Assembly (NCBI GenBank): GCA_009193035.1
Contig: SWDT01000183.1
Span: 222,932 to 286,931, forward strand
Source: Halicephalobus mephisto
Lineage: Eukaryota; Nematoda; Chromadorea; Rhabditida; Panagrolaimidae
DNA: 64,000 bases
Direction: 5' to 3'
A program made the translations under genes and the position numbers. Under the pieces are notes generated by a model. It did no database searches. It was not told the origin of the DNA and worked only from the letters and a program-made list of their open reading frames with translations. Shown piece after piece: positions 40,940-52,149 of the stretch (the first letter of the stretch is position 1; each line of letters begins with the position of its first letter).

Positions 40940-41530
40940 AATTATGGCCATCATATATTGGATTATAACTGAGTACAATCAATCTTAATATGGTAATCCA
41001 AAGAAAGTCGATCCTAATTGAGCATAATCAACATGTTCATGCTTTTTTAATTACAGAAAAAATGATTTGAACATGTTGATTTCGCTCAATTAGAATCGAC
41101 TTTTTTTGGATTATTATTCTATCATCGATTCTCACTTATTAGATTCTAACTGAGTACAATCGATGATAGAATAGTAATCCAAATAAAGTCGATCCTAATT
41201 GAGCATAATCAACAGATTCAGACCATTTTTTCTGTAATTAAAAAAGTATAAACATGTTGATTTCGCTCAATTAGAATCGACTTTTTTTGGATTATTATTC
41301 TATCATCGATTCTCACTTATTAGATTCTAACTGAGTACAATCGATGGTAGAATAGTAATCCAAATAAAGTCGATCCTAATTGAGCATAATCAACAGATTC
41401 AGACCATTTTTTCTGTAATTAAAAAAGTATAAACATGTTGATTTCGCTCAATTAAGATCAACCTTCTTTGGATTATTATTCTATCATTGATTGTACTCAG
41501 TTAGAATCCAATATATGATGACCATAATCG
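40940..41530. repeat. 181-bp tandem repeat composed of nested long inverted repeats
   Basis: About three units. Each contains arms such as AAGTCGATCCTAATTGAGCA and its complement CGCTCAATTAGAATCGACTT, 65 bp apart, and an outer pair TGAGTACAATCGATGATAGA / TCTATCATCGATTCTCACTT. Units 2 and 3 are nearly identical (41150 and 41331), so amplification is recent. Confidence 0.85.
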
Positions 41531-41591
41531 AGAAACTTTATATGCTAGTTACGGTCAGATGTGACTGCAAATTACCTGCGAAAAATCAAGA

Positions 41592-42455
41592 TCAATGATG
41601 TCGATGATGCATTCTTCGAAAACGAAATTCTGCTGCTTTACTTTTTGGCTTAAAAGTCGAATTTTTTGAATTTTTCGGAGTTTCTGTAACTGGAAGAGGA
41701 GCTTCTCGAATTTTCATGTTATTTTTCAACGAACATCTTTGACGACAACTTTCATCATGACAACAGAAGTCTCGGGAAATGGATTCTGAAGTGCAAGCAA
41801 GATCACAGCACTCGAAACTCAGTTTTGTCGTCGTCAAGAGCATGTTGTAACCGTATTCTAAAACATCCAATTTTAAACATTTACATTTCACAGAATATGG
41901 AAATCTCCCAGAATCCAAATGTAAATTTCTGGAAGAATTTTTAGAATCTTATGGAGGCTTCAGAAATCAGTGGAAAATTCAAAAAATTTTCGGGATATTC
42001 TAGAATCTTAATAGAACCATATGGAGAATTCTGAAGTCTTCTGAAATCTCATAGAGAATTCTGAAGTCTTCTAAAATCTTATAGAGGATTCTGAAGTCTT
42101 CTGAAATCTTCCTAGAACCTTATAGAAGTCTCTGAAACCTTCTGGAATCTTCCTAGAATCTCCTAAAAGATTTGCAAAAGCTCCTGGAATCTCCCGGAAC
42201 TCATGCAAAACTTTCAGAAATTTCTGTTGAGATAATTTCGCAAAAATTTACTTAAAAATTTCAAATATTGTGGAAAATTTCAAACAACTTACGTTCGACA
42301 ATATCGTCATTGAAGCAAGGTTCGGAATTTCCGAAATCCGTCTGACAGACTTCTGTGATGGCGATTTGGAACTTGACGACGCATTCCTTGAGGTAGTTTC
42401 TTTTCCCGAGGGCAGTTCCGATCAAAAAACAGAAAAAAATCAAAATTTTATTCAT
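41592..42455 (-). CDS. Secreted Cys-rich peptide, candidate insulin-like
   Basis: Two exons (42455-42293 and 41857-41592) join in phase 1 to 142 residues. Residues 1-17 (MNKILIFFCFLIGTALG) are a signal peptide, followed by KR. The next segment has CVVKFQIAITEVC, whose C-x11-C spacing equals an insulin B chain. About 35 residues later comes ECCDLAC...FCC, close to the A-chain pattern CC-x3-C-x8-C but with nine residues in the last gap; the nematode peptide INS-6 also ends its A chain in CC. Against insulin are the extra cysteines (SCRQRC), the short connecting segment and a basic C-terminal tail ending RRMHHRHH. A TATA box lies 38 bp upstream. Gene call is firm; the insulin assignment is tentative. 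Confidence 0.7.
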
Positions 42456-42489
42456 TTTAATTACTTGAATTAATTTCGAATAAAAGTAC

Positions 42490-42501
42490 GGCTTTTATAT
42501 C
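42490..42501 (-). promoter_or_regulatory. TATA box of the Cys-rich peptide gene
   Basis: The minus strand reads GGATATAAAAGCC about 38 nt upstream of the start codon. Downstream of it a TTCAAGTAATTAAAATG leader leaves room for a very short 5' UTR. Confidence 0.6.
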
Positions 42502-42509
42502 CGCCGTCC

Positions 42510-44265
42510 TTCAAGGTGGCTCCAGAAGGCGGGGTCTCGTCCTTGCCGGTGGCAGTAAACAAGAAAAAGGTCATCGTTGATTCCAGATGACCGTAATTTC
42601 GAAAAAATGCACTTTTAAAGTTCTTTATTTTTTTCATTTTTGTTCTTTAATTTCGAAATTCTTAAATACAGTAATTTCTATGAAATTATTTATTTTTTTT
42701 ATTATTTTTGAAATTACAAGATATAAATCGAAAAGGACAATTATTCAATCGAGACCGTAATCGCCATTGGTCCCGACAAGAAAGTCCCGTGAGAACCGAA
42801 CAATGGTCCGAAAAGGACAAATTAGTTTTTTTCAAAAAGTACTTTTAAAACGTAAATGCCGACCTTACTGATATAAAAGCGAAAATTATATAGTTGCAGA
42901 ATTGTCTCGACACGAATTCTGGGAATTTTAAAAAACTTTTAGAGCTTTTATTTTCAACTTTTTAATAGTGTACTTTTAAAACTAACATATTTCTAAAAAA
43001 TACTCTCAAATCGAATTTTCGGAATTTTTGAATTACACAATTTTAAAATTAAAATTATTTCAAAATAAATTTCCAAAATTTTTAATTTTAAATATTAATT
43101 CTAAAAAATACTCTCAAAACGAAATTTCAGAATTTTGGAATTTTTGAATTACAAAATTTAAAAATTAAAATTATTTCAAAATAAATTTCTAAAATTTTTA
43201 ATTTTAAATATTATTTAAAAATTAAAAATATATGATTCTAAAAATACTCTCAAATTGAATTTTCGGAATTTTTGAATTACACAATTTTAAAATTAAAATT
43301 ATTTCAAAATAAATTTCTAAAATTTTTAATTTTAAATATTGATTCTAAAAAATACTCTCAAAACGAAATTTCAGAATTTTGGAATTTTTGAATTACAAAA
43401 TTTAAAAATTAAAATTATTTCAAAATAAATTTCCAAAATTTTTAATTTTAAATATTAATTCTAAAAATATTATTTAAAAATTAAAATTATTTTAAAGTAA
43501 ATTTCTAAATTTGTTTAAAAAATTTTAAAATTTAAAATTTAATTTTCAATTTTTGATTTTAATTGAATTTTAAGTTTAAATTTAAATCATCCAAAGGTTC
43601 TTAAACGGAAGTTTAATCTTCTAATCACGATAATCCTATGTGGGCATTTGTCCTTTAAGAACAAGACACCAATCTCAGATTATTTCGTAACAGAAGAAAA
43701 TTTTACGTTTGAAACTCATCGGATTAATTTTCTAAGAATTCAAAAAGCTTCAAAAAACTAAATTTTTATAAAATTTTGAAAAAAAATAAATTCTTATAAA
43801 ATTTAAAAAAAATAAATTTTTATAAAATTAAAAAAAAAAACAAAATTCTTATAAAATTAAAAAAACTAAATTTTTATAAAATTTAAAGAAAAATAAATTC
43901 ATAAAAATTAAAAAAAAAATTCTTATAAAATTTAAAAAAAGTAAATTTTAAAACTTAATTATTTTAATTTTTACTAATTTTAAAAAATGCATAAAATTGA
44001 ATTTTAATAAAAAATTCTTTTCAATGGTTTTAAACGAAAAATTTTTTAATCAGGATAATCCTAGACTAAGGTTTTTTAAATAATAAATTCAAAAAAATTT
44101 AATTGTACTTTTAAACATGAATATTGGAGTTATGCCAGATTGCCTCCGGGGAATCTAAATTGCAGTTTCTAAAAAAAGACCGAAAAATACAGATTTAAAA
44201 ATTTACAACGAATTCCCCAGGACCGGAGTCATCTGGGTGTTTACACAGGAAAAATAAAAGGACAT
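42510..44265. other. Intergenic A/T-rich DNA
   Basis: Positions 42960-43500 are a ~150-bp repeat of AAAAAATACTCTCAAAACGAAATTTC...AATTTCTAAAATTTTTAATTTTAAATATT. Positions 43740-43950 are TTATAAAATTTAAAAAAAATAAATTC units. No gene; the unique patch at 42720-42850 has mixed sequence with ATTGGTCCCGACAAGAAAGTCCCG. Confidence 0.65.
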
Positions 44266-44400
44266 TTATATTTTTAAAAAAAAATAAAAGGACATTTATA
44301 TTTAAAAAAAAAATAAGGGACATTCATATTTTTAAAAAAAAAATAAGGGACATTCATATTTTAAAAAAAAATAAGGGACATTCATATTTTTTAAAAAAAA
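44266..44400. repeat. ~32-bp tandem repeat (AAAAATAAGGGACATTCATATTTTT)
   Basis: Five copies in direct orientation with A-run length variation. Confidence 0.9.
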
Positions 44401-44559
44401 ATTTGACTTTTAGTCTTGAAAAATCGTAATTTTTTAATTCATCTTTAAAATTATAATTAAAAATAAAATTCGAAATTGTCTCAAAACGAATTTTTTAAAA
44501 ATTCTAGAATTTAAAGTTTTAAATAGTTCAAAAATTTCCAGTGTTGAGATATATAAAAA

Positions 44560-45030
44560 AGTCTACATCAAAATCAAAGTTAAAATTAAATCTGCAGTTT
44601 GCTTGCAACATTTGGGCAGGTAAGTGGGCATTAAAATAAAATCCGCAATATGCTGACAATGTTCTGGCAGATCGGTATTTCCATTTATGAAGATTTCGAA
44701 ATCAAAAAATCTGCAATATGCCGGCAACATTTAAGCAGATCGGTAAGTATTTCCATTTATGAAGATTTCGAAATCAAAAAATCCGCAATATGCCGGCAAT
44801 GTTCTGGCAGATCGGTAAATATTTCTATTTATGAAGATTTCGAAATCAAAAAATCCGCAATATGCTTGCAACATTCTGACAGATCGGTAAGTATTTCCAT
44901 TTATGAAGATTTCGAAATCAAAAATCCGCAATATGCCGGCAACATTCTGGCAGATCGGTAGATATTTCCATTTATGAAGATTTCGAAATCAAAAAATCCG
45001 CAATATGCTGGCAACATTTAAGCAAATTGG
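44560..45030. repeat. 72-bp minisatellite with open frame
   Basis: Five full copies of a unit with ATTTCCATTTATGAAGATTTCGAAATCAAAAAATCCGCAATATGCCGGCAACATTCTGGCAGATCGGTAAG-like sequence. Because 72 is a multiple of three, frames stay open on both strands, giving repetitive translations such as SIYEDFEIKKSAICRQ. No start context or flanking gene supports a protein. The CCGCAATATGCCGGCAACAT part is the inverted complement of the family at 54.8 kb. Confidence 0.85.
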
Positions 45031-45399
45031 TTTACTCAATTGTTGCGTGAAAATTCAACTTGATTTTGAGGTTGATTGTTTCATAGACCTCGACACAGAA
45101 AATTTTAGAAGGTTTCAGAATTTCTCATTTGAGTTAAGAAACTTCAACGGGATTCTGGGACCTTCTAGAATCCTATATTTTGATTCTGTGTCGATCTAGA
45201 AACTTCCACAAAGTTCCCCAAAATTCCAAAACTTATTCTAGAAAATTCCAAACTTTTGTGATTTTTCAGAATTCCAATTCCGAATAAATTAGTAAATTTA
45301 TTAATTTCACTATTTTTAGAAAAGAAGCGAAGGAAGAATCACCGTCACATAATTGTCGAATTACTCAAAAGGTTTCATGGTTGAAGCTGGACCCGTGAT

Positions 45400-46596
45400 T
45401 CAGACGGCGAAAGCGAGTTTTTTATTTTTGGAGGGCTTTGGTGGGACGGGAGGAGGGGGTTTCTTGCCGGGGGTCTGGGGTTGGGTCTGGGGTTGGGGTT
45501 GGGTCTGGGATCGGGTCATCCTGAAGGGGGACTCCGGCGAAGGCGACTTGGCTCTGGTCGTCGAAATACAGTCGTTCAGATGCATCTGAAGCATGTCACA
45601 GACGGCCAGGGATTCAGCCAGCATTTTGTCGTAGACTTCAGGTTCGTAGATGCAATTTTGTCTCAGACGTTTTTCGGAAATTTTCGGGTCGTTTTCGATC
45701 ACTGCATTTTTCGGAATTGATCTAAAATTTATTTTTTAATAATTAAAATTTAGGAAATTTTGGAACTTTTCAGAATTCTGTAGATATCTTCAGAATCCTA
45801 CAGTAGTCTCTGAAGTTCTACAGTATTTTATAAAATTCTACAGTAGTTTCTAAAATTCTACAGTAGTCTCTGAAATTCTACAGTAGTCCCCAAAATTAGA
45901 ATTTTTCAAAATTCTCCCAAAATTTTGTTTATTTTCTTCAAAAATTTTAAACTTTATTAAATTTTAAAAATTTGTATAAAATTTAAAAATTTCATAATTT
46001 TGTTTTTATTAAAAATCCGACAAAATTTATAATTTTCAAAATTAATAATTCCGGAATTTTCTAAATTGTGAAAATTTGTATCGAAAGAATTTTGAAACAA
46101 TTTTGACTTAATTGTATAATTATGGACAATGGAAATGAGAAAAGCGAAAACAATAAATCCCGAAATGTCAAGAATCCATCTGCCTTTAATGGACATGGGT
46201 CTCGAAAGCGACAAACCTGGCAACAATGGGCTGTTCATCGCCGATGGCAGACAGGGCTTCCGTCAGATAATCGGGATCCAAGTGGTCGATGGCATCTGCG
46301 GAGAAAGCTTTGTTTTTCTTCAATTTTGAAGATTCTTTTTCTCCTTTTTTGAACAACGGAAAAGGAGCCAAACTCGTCGAGGGGATCATCGAGGGATTGC
46401 TGCACAGGAAATCCGGGACTTTGCCGTCTCTGAAGTCCTTGTGCATTCTGACCCTCTGGCTAAACGTGATCTGGGGGGATTTCGGACTTTTCCGTTCGGG
46501 AGATTCTGCGGATTCAGACAAATTCGATTTTTTTTTTCTAAAAACCGACAAAAAAGGAGAACTGGATTTCGTCGGATGAACAGCTTCGGTCGTCAT
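45400..46596 (-). CDS. Unidentified basic, proline-rich protein
   Basis: Two exons (46596-46217 and 45721-45400) join in phase 2 to 233 residues. The family is not recognised. The N-terminal half is Ser/Lys/Pro-rich with likely phosphorylation sites (SESAESPERKSPKSPQ), then VRMHKDFRDGKVPDFL. A moderately acidic patch HLDPDYLTEALSAIGDEQPI spans the splice junction. Exon 2 has an amphipathic stretch (EPEVYDKMLAESLAVCDMLQ), Ser-Pro motifs, a Gln-Pro repeat (TQPQPQTQPQTPG) and a poly-proline SH3-ligand-like segment KKPPPPVPPKPSKNKK near the end. No signal peptide or membrane segment. An AAATTTTAG acceptor immediately precedes the ATG (trans-splicing). The product is probably a cytoplasmic adaptor-like protein. 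Confidence 0.75.
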
Positions 46597-46609
46597 CCTA
46601 AAATTTCCA

Positions 46610-47995
46610 GAAAATAAAATCTAAAAAAATTTGAGGAAACACGAGGCACGGAAAGTAAACAATTGTAAGCAAAGCAGCCTAACAAACAAGAACCAAGCTT
46701 GGAAGAAGTTCTTTCAAAATCGAAAATGAATCAACTTATGCATTTTTTGAGAAATGAGATCTTCCAAAAATTCCATCGAATTTTGGACAAGTTTCAAAAC
46801 TGAAATTTTCGAACAAATTTTTAAAAATTTAAAAAATTCAATAAAAATTTAAACATTAATTTTTAAAAAAATTTCGAAATTTTAAAAAATTCAATAAAAA
46901 TTTAAACATTAATTTTTAAAAATCAAAAATTTTGAAATTTTAAAAAATTTAAAAAATAGAAAATTTAAAAATCAATAATTTAGAAATTTTAGAATTAAAT
47001 TTTTTTTTTAATTTTAGAAATTTTAAAATTAAGTTTGAAAATTTTTAAGAATTTTTAAAGTTAAACAAAAAGTTCTGAAATTTTGAAGTATTTTATGCAA
47101 ATTTTCGGACCGACATCAGAAAATTAGAATTCTGGAAGGTTTTAAAAGAATTTAGAAATTCGTAAAAACATTCAATTTTAATTATTTCGTTTATGAAATT
47201 AGAATTTTTTAAATTTCCAGAATCCGATGGAATTTTACAAAAATTTTAGAATCATCCAAAATAAAAAATTTCATAAATTTCAAAAAAAACTAAAAACTTC
47301 CCTGAGGCAATTTTATAAAAATTTCTAATTTTCAAAAATAATCTAAAAATGAAATTAAAAATTTATATTAAAAAAATTTCAAAAAAAATTAAATTTTTTA
47401 AATAATTTTAAATTTTTTTAATTTTAAATTTTTTTGAAGCAATTTTTTAAATAATTTAATTTTATAAAATAATTTTAAATTTTTTAAAGCAATTTTTGAA
47501 ATAATTTAATTTTTAAAAATAATTTTTAATTTTTGAAAATTTAAAATTTTTCCTGAGGCAATTTTTGAGAATTTATTTCTAATTTTGAAAATTCTATGAA
47601 AGCATAAATACTTAAATACTTTGAATTTCATCTTCGACTTGGAAGAAAATAAATGACCAAATAAACATCTGCCAAACTAGTTTGGGACAATTTCGGAAAA
47701 TTGGCCTCAGAATTTTCAAAAATTATATATTTTATAAAATTTATTTTAAATAATTTTACTGTAAAAAAATTAGGAAATTTATGAGGCAGAAATTGATTAA
47801 ACTGGTCGAGTGTTTGTTCGGACTGGTCTCGGGCTATCCAGAAAGGCCAAAAGAAGAAAATTTGCATATTCATGAAAAAGACACGAGGGCGGAGGAAAAA
47901 TTTGTCTGACAGGTTATCCCAGATCAAGAGATATTCACACTTGTGTCAAAAGAGAAAATAAAAAGGGATCAAAGTGGACATGAGACATCGGCTTC
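46610..47995. other. Promoter and A/T-rich intergenic DNA
   Basis: Positions 46620-46740 are unique sequence upstream of the proline-rich protein gene. Positions 46800-47580 are AATTTTTAAAAAATTTCGAAATTTT-type repeats. Positions 47620-47990 are unique but show no convincing gene. Confidence 0.55.
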
Positions 47996-47999
47996 CAAC

Positions 48000-48265
48000 G
48001 ACCAGTGTCGAGGTCAGCATCGAAATCAAATTTGCACTTTGCATGCAACATTCTAACAAATTGATTAATATTTTTGTATTTATATTTATTAAATTATAAA
48101 ATCGAAATTAAACTTGCACTTTGCATGCAATATTCTGACAAATTGATTAGTATTTTTGTATTTATATTTATTAAATTATGAAATCGAAATTACGAAATTA
48201 AAATTAAACTTGCACTTTGCTTGCAATATTTAGACAGGATGGCCTATCCTATTGTTGTGTGAAAA
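48000..48265. repeat. ~75-bp units of the TTGCACTTTGCATGCAACATTC family
   Basis: GAAATCAAATTTGCACTTTGCATGCAACATTCTAACAAATTGATTAATATTTTTG occurs near 48023, 48103 and 48193. It is related to the 72-bp array at 44.6 kb. Confidence 0.7.
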
Positions 48266-48324
48266 TTCAATCTGACTTTGATTTTAATGTCAATCTTTTT
48301 ATAAACATTAGTACAAAGATAAAT

Positions 48325-48905
48325 CAGAAGTTATTCTTGTCGGGACCACTACTGAGAAGATTTTTTAAAAAATAAATAACAAAAACTATTAATTTCGACA
48401 ATGTTGGTCCCGCCGCGAATGATGTTTAAAAATTATTAATTCAGTTTATAAGTGAAAAACAAAAATTATTCTTGTCGGGACCATTGCTTGGAATTTTTCT
48501 GATAACAGATAATAAACAAATTATGGATTTTTGAAAATGTTGGTCCCGACACGAATAATGTTTAAAGGGTCGTTAACAAAGTTTATAAGTAAAAAATAAA
48601 TGTTATTCTTGTCGGGACTACTACTGAGAAGATTTTTTTGAAAATAAATAACAAAAACTATTAATTTCAACAATGCTGGTCCCGCCACGAATGATGTTTA
48701 AAAATCGTTAATTAAGTTTATAAGTAAAAAATAAATATTATTCTTGTCGGGACCACTACTGAGAAGATTTTTTAAAAAATAAATAACAAAAACTATTAAT
48801 TTCGACAATGTTGGTCCCGCCACGAATGATGTTTAAAAATTATTAATTCAGTTTATAAGTGAAAAACAAAAATTATTCTTGTCGGGACCAGTATTTTCTA
48901 TTTTA
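48325..48905. repeat. 136-bp tandem array with TTCTTGTCGGGACCAC and GTCCCGCCACGAATGATG
   Basis: TTATTCTTGTCGGGACCA occurs at 48331, 48467, 48603, 48738 and 48873. Each unit also has AATGTTGGTCCCGCCACGAAT, so TTCGTGGCGGGACC and TTCTTGTCGGGACC lie in opposite orientation and form an inverted repeat of about 14 bp within each unit. Confidence 0.88.
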
Positions 48906-49335
48906 AAAATTTCTAATTTTCGTTTTTAGAAGGCATTTTACAACTAGTACTCTTTTCACAAACGATACTGGATTTATTTTTCGAACATGAGCTTAGTCAC
49001 TAGTTCTTTAATTCGAAATTTTATGTGACACGCAAAACGGGATTTTTAAAACAACCACAAATCAAATCGAAAACCGCCACTGCGCGGCAACTTTTGACAT
49101 TTTACAGCTGGTACTTTTGGCAATGTGTCTTTTCACAAGAAAGGTGCCGAAAGGTCAACAAAGGTCGTTATCAACAGAAACAGCTGCGATTGGGATTTTT
49201 TTAAATTTATTTCTGGATACTGGATGAAATTAATCGAATTTGAAAGTAATTCAAAAAAATATAAAATTTATTTGAAATTAAATTTAGGGGATTTTTATTT
49301 CCGAAAATTGAAAGAAAAACAGACAAAAATCAAAG
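48906..49335. other. Unique intergenic sequence, no supported gene
   Basis: An open frame of 78 codons (49125-49361) has no recognisable features. Confidence 0.4.
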
Positions 49336-49339
49336 CAAT

Positions 49340-49905
49340 TTTCCACCACGAAAGTTTTTAATTACCGTAATAAATTCGATCATTTAAAAAAAAAGAAAAA
49401 ATTCTCACCACGAAAGTTTTTAATTACCTTAATAAATTCGATCATTTTTAAAAAAACTTCCGCCACGAAAATTTTTAATTACCGTAATAAATTTAAAAAC
49501 TTATTAATTTTAAGAGGATTTAATAAAAAAGGAAAAAAGTGGAATAAATTCTCACCACGAAAGTTTTTAATTACCTTAATAAATTCGATCATTTAAAAAA
49601 AAGAAAAAATTCTCACCACGAAAATTCTCAATTACCGTAGTAAATTTGATTATTTAAAAAAAATTTCCACCACGAAAGTTCTCAATTACCGTAGTAAATT
49701 CGATCATTTTTAAAAAAAGACTTCCGCCACGAAAATTTCTAATTACTGTAATAAATTTGGTTATTTAAAAAAAACTTCCACCACGAAAGTTTCTAATTAC
49801 TGTAATAAATTTGGTTATTTTGAATATGAATAGAAACTTAAAAACATAATTCAAAAAAACTAGTTCTCATTACGAAAGTTCTTAATTACCGTAATAAGTT
49901 CGTTC
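49340..49905. repeat. ~60-bp tandem array (CCACGAAAGTTTTTAATTACCGTAATAAATTCGATC)
   Basis: About nine copies in direct orientation with variable poly-A spacers. The ACCACGAAA core again belongs to the CGTGGTGRGA family. Confidence 0.85.
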
Positions 49906-50184
49906 TTATTCAGGTGCGAGTTAAAAGTTACACAAAAGGTACTTTCAAAAAAAATCAATTTTTGCAATTTAAATTCTCAAAAATCACGATTATTTGGTTG
50001 TTTACTAATGTGAGTCAAATTTCGCGTAAAAAAATGAAATCCAATAAAATTTGCATAATTACGATCATTCTTCTTTTGTACTTTTGTCAGAAATTTAATA
50101 TTAAATAAATATATGATGAAAGACTATCATATTGATCGAATTCTGGAGATGATTTTTATTAAACTTAATGGTCAGAATTCGAAG

Positions 50185-50710
50185 TCGAAATTTGAACTTT
50201 TCGTGTTAGGACATAAATTTGGAAATTTGAACTTTTCGTGTTAGGACATAACTCAGAAAATTTGGACTTTTCGTGTTAGGACATAACTATAAAAATTTGG
50301 ATTTTTCGTGTTAGGACATAACTCAGAAAATTGGACTTTTCGTGTTAAGACATAACTTTAGAAATTTGGACTTTTCGTGTTAAGACATAACTCAGAAAAT
50401 TTGAACTTTTCGTGTTAGGACATAACTTTAGAAATTTGAACTTTTCTCGCTAAGACATAACTCTGAAAATTTGGACTTTTCTCGCTAGGATATAATGTCA
50501 TGTTTTAACTCGAAAATTAATATATCAAGTTCTAACCATTTAAGTAAAACATATTTTTTAAGTAAAAATCTACCAATGTTGTCCCAGCACGAAAAAGCTC
50601 AAATTTCAAAGTTCTTTCTCAGCACGAAAAGTCCAAATTGTGAAATTGTATCCCAACACGAAAAAGTTCGAATTTTGAAGTTTTATCTCGGAATAAAAAG
50701 TTCAAAATTT
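50185..50710. repeat. ~37-bp array with an inverted array opposite it
   Basis: From 50190 to 50490 about nine direct units of TTTGGACTTTTCGTGTTAGGACATAACTCAGAAAA. From 50575 to 50705 three units occur in the opposite orientation (TCCCAGCACGAAAAAGCTCAAATTTC). Together they form a large potential fold-back with an 85-bp spacer. Confidence 0.85.
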
Positions 50711-50739
50711 GACTATTAACTTGGATAAAACGAAATCCT

Positions 50740-51165
50740 AAAGGCCATTGATCATTTTATTGAGTTTTCTGTGATTCCGTCAGTTGGGACGGCGGCGATC
50801 GGAAAAGCAAGCAGTCTTGGCAAGTTGGTTAATCTTCCCGTTTAGCCGAAAAGGAAGATTGGGAACGGTTCGATGAAAACCGAATCGGGAACAAGGAACA
50901 AGTGTAACGTAAAAATTCGAATCTTACGCAAAGTCGGGCTCTCGAGTTTCGAGGACTCTCAGATTCCCTCCGATAAAACAAAGAAACGTTGTAGAGGAAC
51001 TTGAAGAGCTGTTCACGACTTAAATCCGTTTGATTTTGGATGTTTTTCTTCGGAAATTTAATTTCGATTGAATCCAAAAAGAAAATTGGGCAAATCTGTC
51101 CCCGGAATGTCAGCCAATTTCCTTCCCTCTCGGAAACGGATTCTGGACAGACAACAATCAAATTC
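50740..51165. other. Unique island, possible exon or promoter, unidentified
   Basis: About 400 bp of mixed composition between arrays. A minus-strand frame (51221-50829) includes VRFEFLRYTCSLFPIRFSSN, with no family match and a frame partly within the neighbouring array. Function unknown. Confidence 0.3.
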
Positions 51166-51169
51166 CAAT

Positions 51170-51680
51170 CAAATTTGGCTCTTCGAACATTTCGCCAAAG
51201 AATCAAATTTAATTGGAACATTTCGCCAAAGAATCAAATTTAATTGGAACGCTTCGCCAAGAATTAAAGTTTTCGGGAAATTTATGTTGGAACACTTTGC
51301 CAAAAAATTATTTTTTTTTGAACACTTCGCCAAAAAATTATTTTTTTGGAACACTTCGCCAAAAAAATTTTTTTTGAACATTTCGCCAAGAATTAAAGTT
51401 TTTGAAAAATTTATGTTGGAACACTTCGCCAAGAAATTATTTTTTTGGAACACTTCGCCAAAAAATTACTTTTTTTGGAGTATTTCGTCAAGAATCAAGT
51501 TTTTGAAAAATTTATGTTGGAACGCTTCGCCAAGAAATTATTTTTTTGGAACACTTCGCCAAGAAATTATTTTTTTTCGGAACATTTCGCCAAGAAATTA
51601 TTTTTTAAGAAATATTTCACTAAAAAAATTACTTTTTTTGGAGTATTTCGTCAAGAATCAAGTTTTTTTGAAAATATTTC
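51170..51680. repeat. 29-bp minisatellite (AACACTTCGCCAAGAAATTATTTTTTTGG)
   Basis: About 17 units of 28-30 bp, with some longer variants containing TTTTTGAAAAATTTATGTTGG. Because 29 is not a multiple of three, a 228-codon plus-strand open frame through it simply cycles through all three frames of the unit and is not taken as a gene. Confidence 0.9.
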
Positions 51681-51780
51681 GTCCAACAAGCAGAAACAAA
51701 AAGCTTAAAATTGATTTTTTCGAAAAAGAAAGTGCTTTCGTCAATCAAGAATGAAAAGATAATGAGTGAAAAACAAATCA

Positions 51781-51990
51781 GTCAATCGAGAAAAGCGGAT
51801 TATTGAGTGATCCCTTGTGGACAATCAGGCCGTGCCAAAACAATTTGGAATAAGTCAGGTGCGTCTTTTGGCAGCTTCCTCGACAGCCCGGTTCCGGACC
51901 ATTTGACTTGACGACCTGTTTAATGACATTCAAAATGAAAAATTGATCCAAAAACGATTGAAAAAACTTGGATTTTCTCCGATAAAACAT
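51781..51990 (-). CDS. Possible small gene or exon, unidentified
   Basis: A minus-strand frame from ATG 51990 to a stop at 51778-51781 gives about 70 residues. The second part, after an acceptor-like TTAAACAG, reads VVKSNGPEPGCRGSCQKTHL and SKLFWHGLIVHKGSLNNPLF and has protein-like composition. There is no family match and no clear upstream exon. Confidence 0.25.
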
Positions 51991-52149
51991 TTTTAAAAAA
52001 ATAAAACAAATATCTTGATGGAAACGATCCCATCAAGAATCAGCAGCTGTGAAATGGGACAATAGTGACTGAAAAACCTTTGATAAATCAGTTCTGACGG
52101 ATCGAGATTGAAATAAAAAGAAATTAAAAAATTTAGAAAAACTTCAAAA

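Noticed and set aside
44650..44961. 103-residue plus frame of repeated SIYEDFEIKKSAICRQ units
   Set aside because: It is a 72-bp minisatellite whose period is a multiple of three, so any stop-free unit stays open. There is no promoter, splice context or flanking coding sequence.
50829..51221. 130-residue minus frame overlapping the 29-bp array
   Set aside because: Part of the frame is array sequence and the remainder matches no family; no splice or start evidence.
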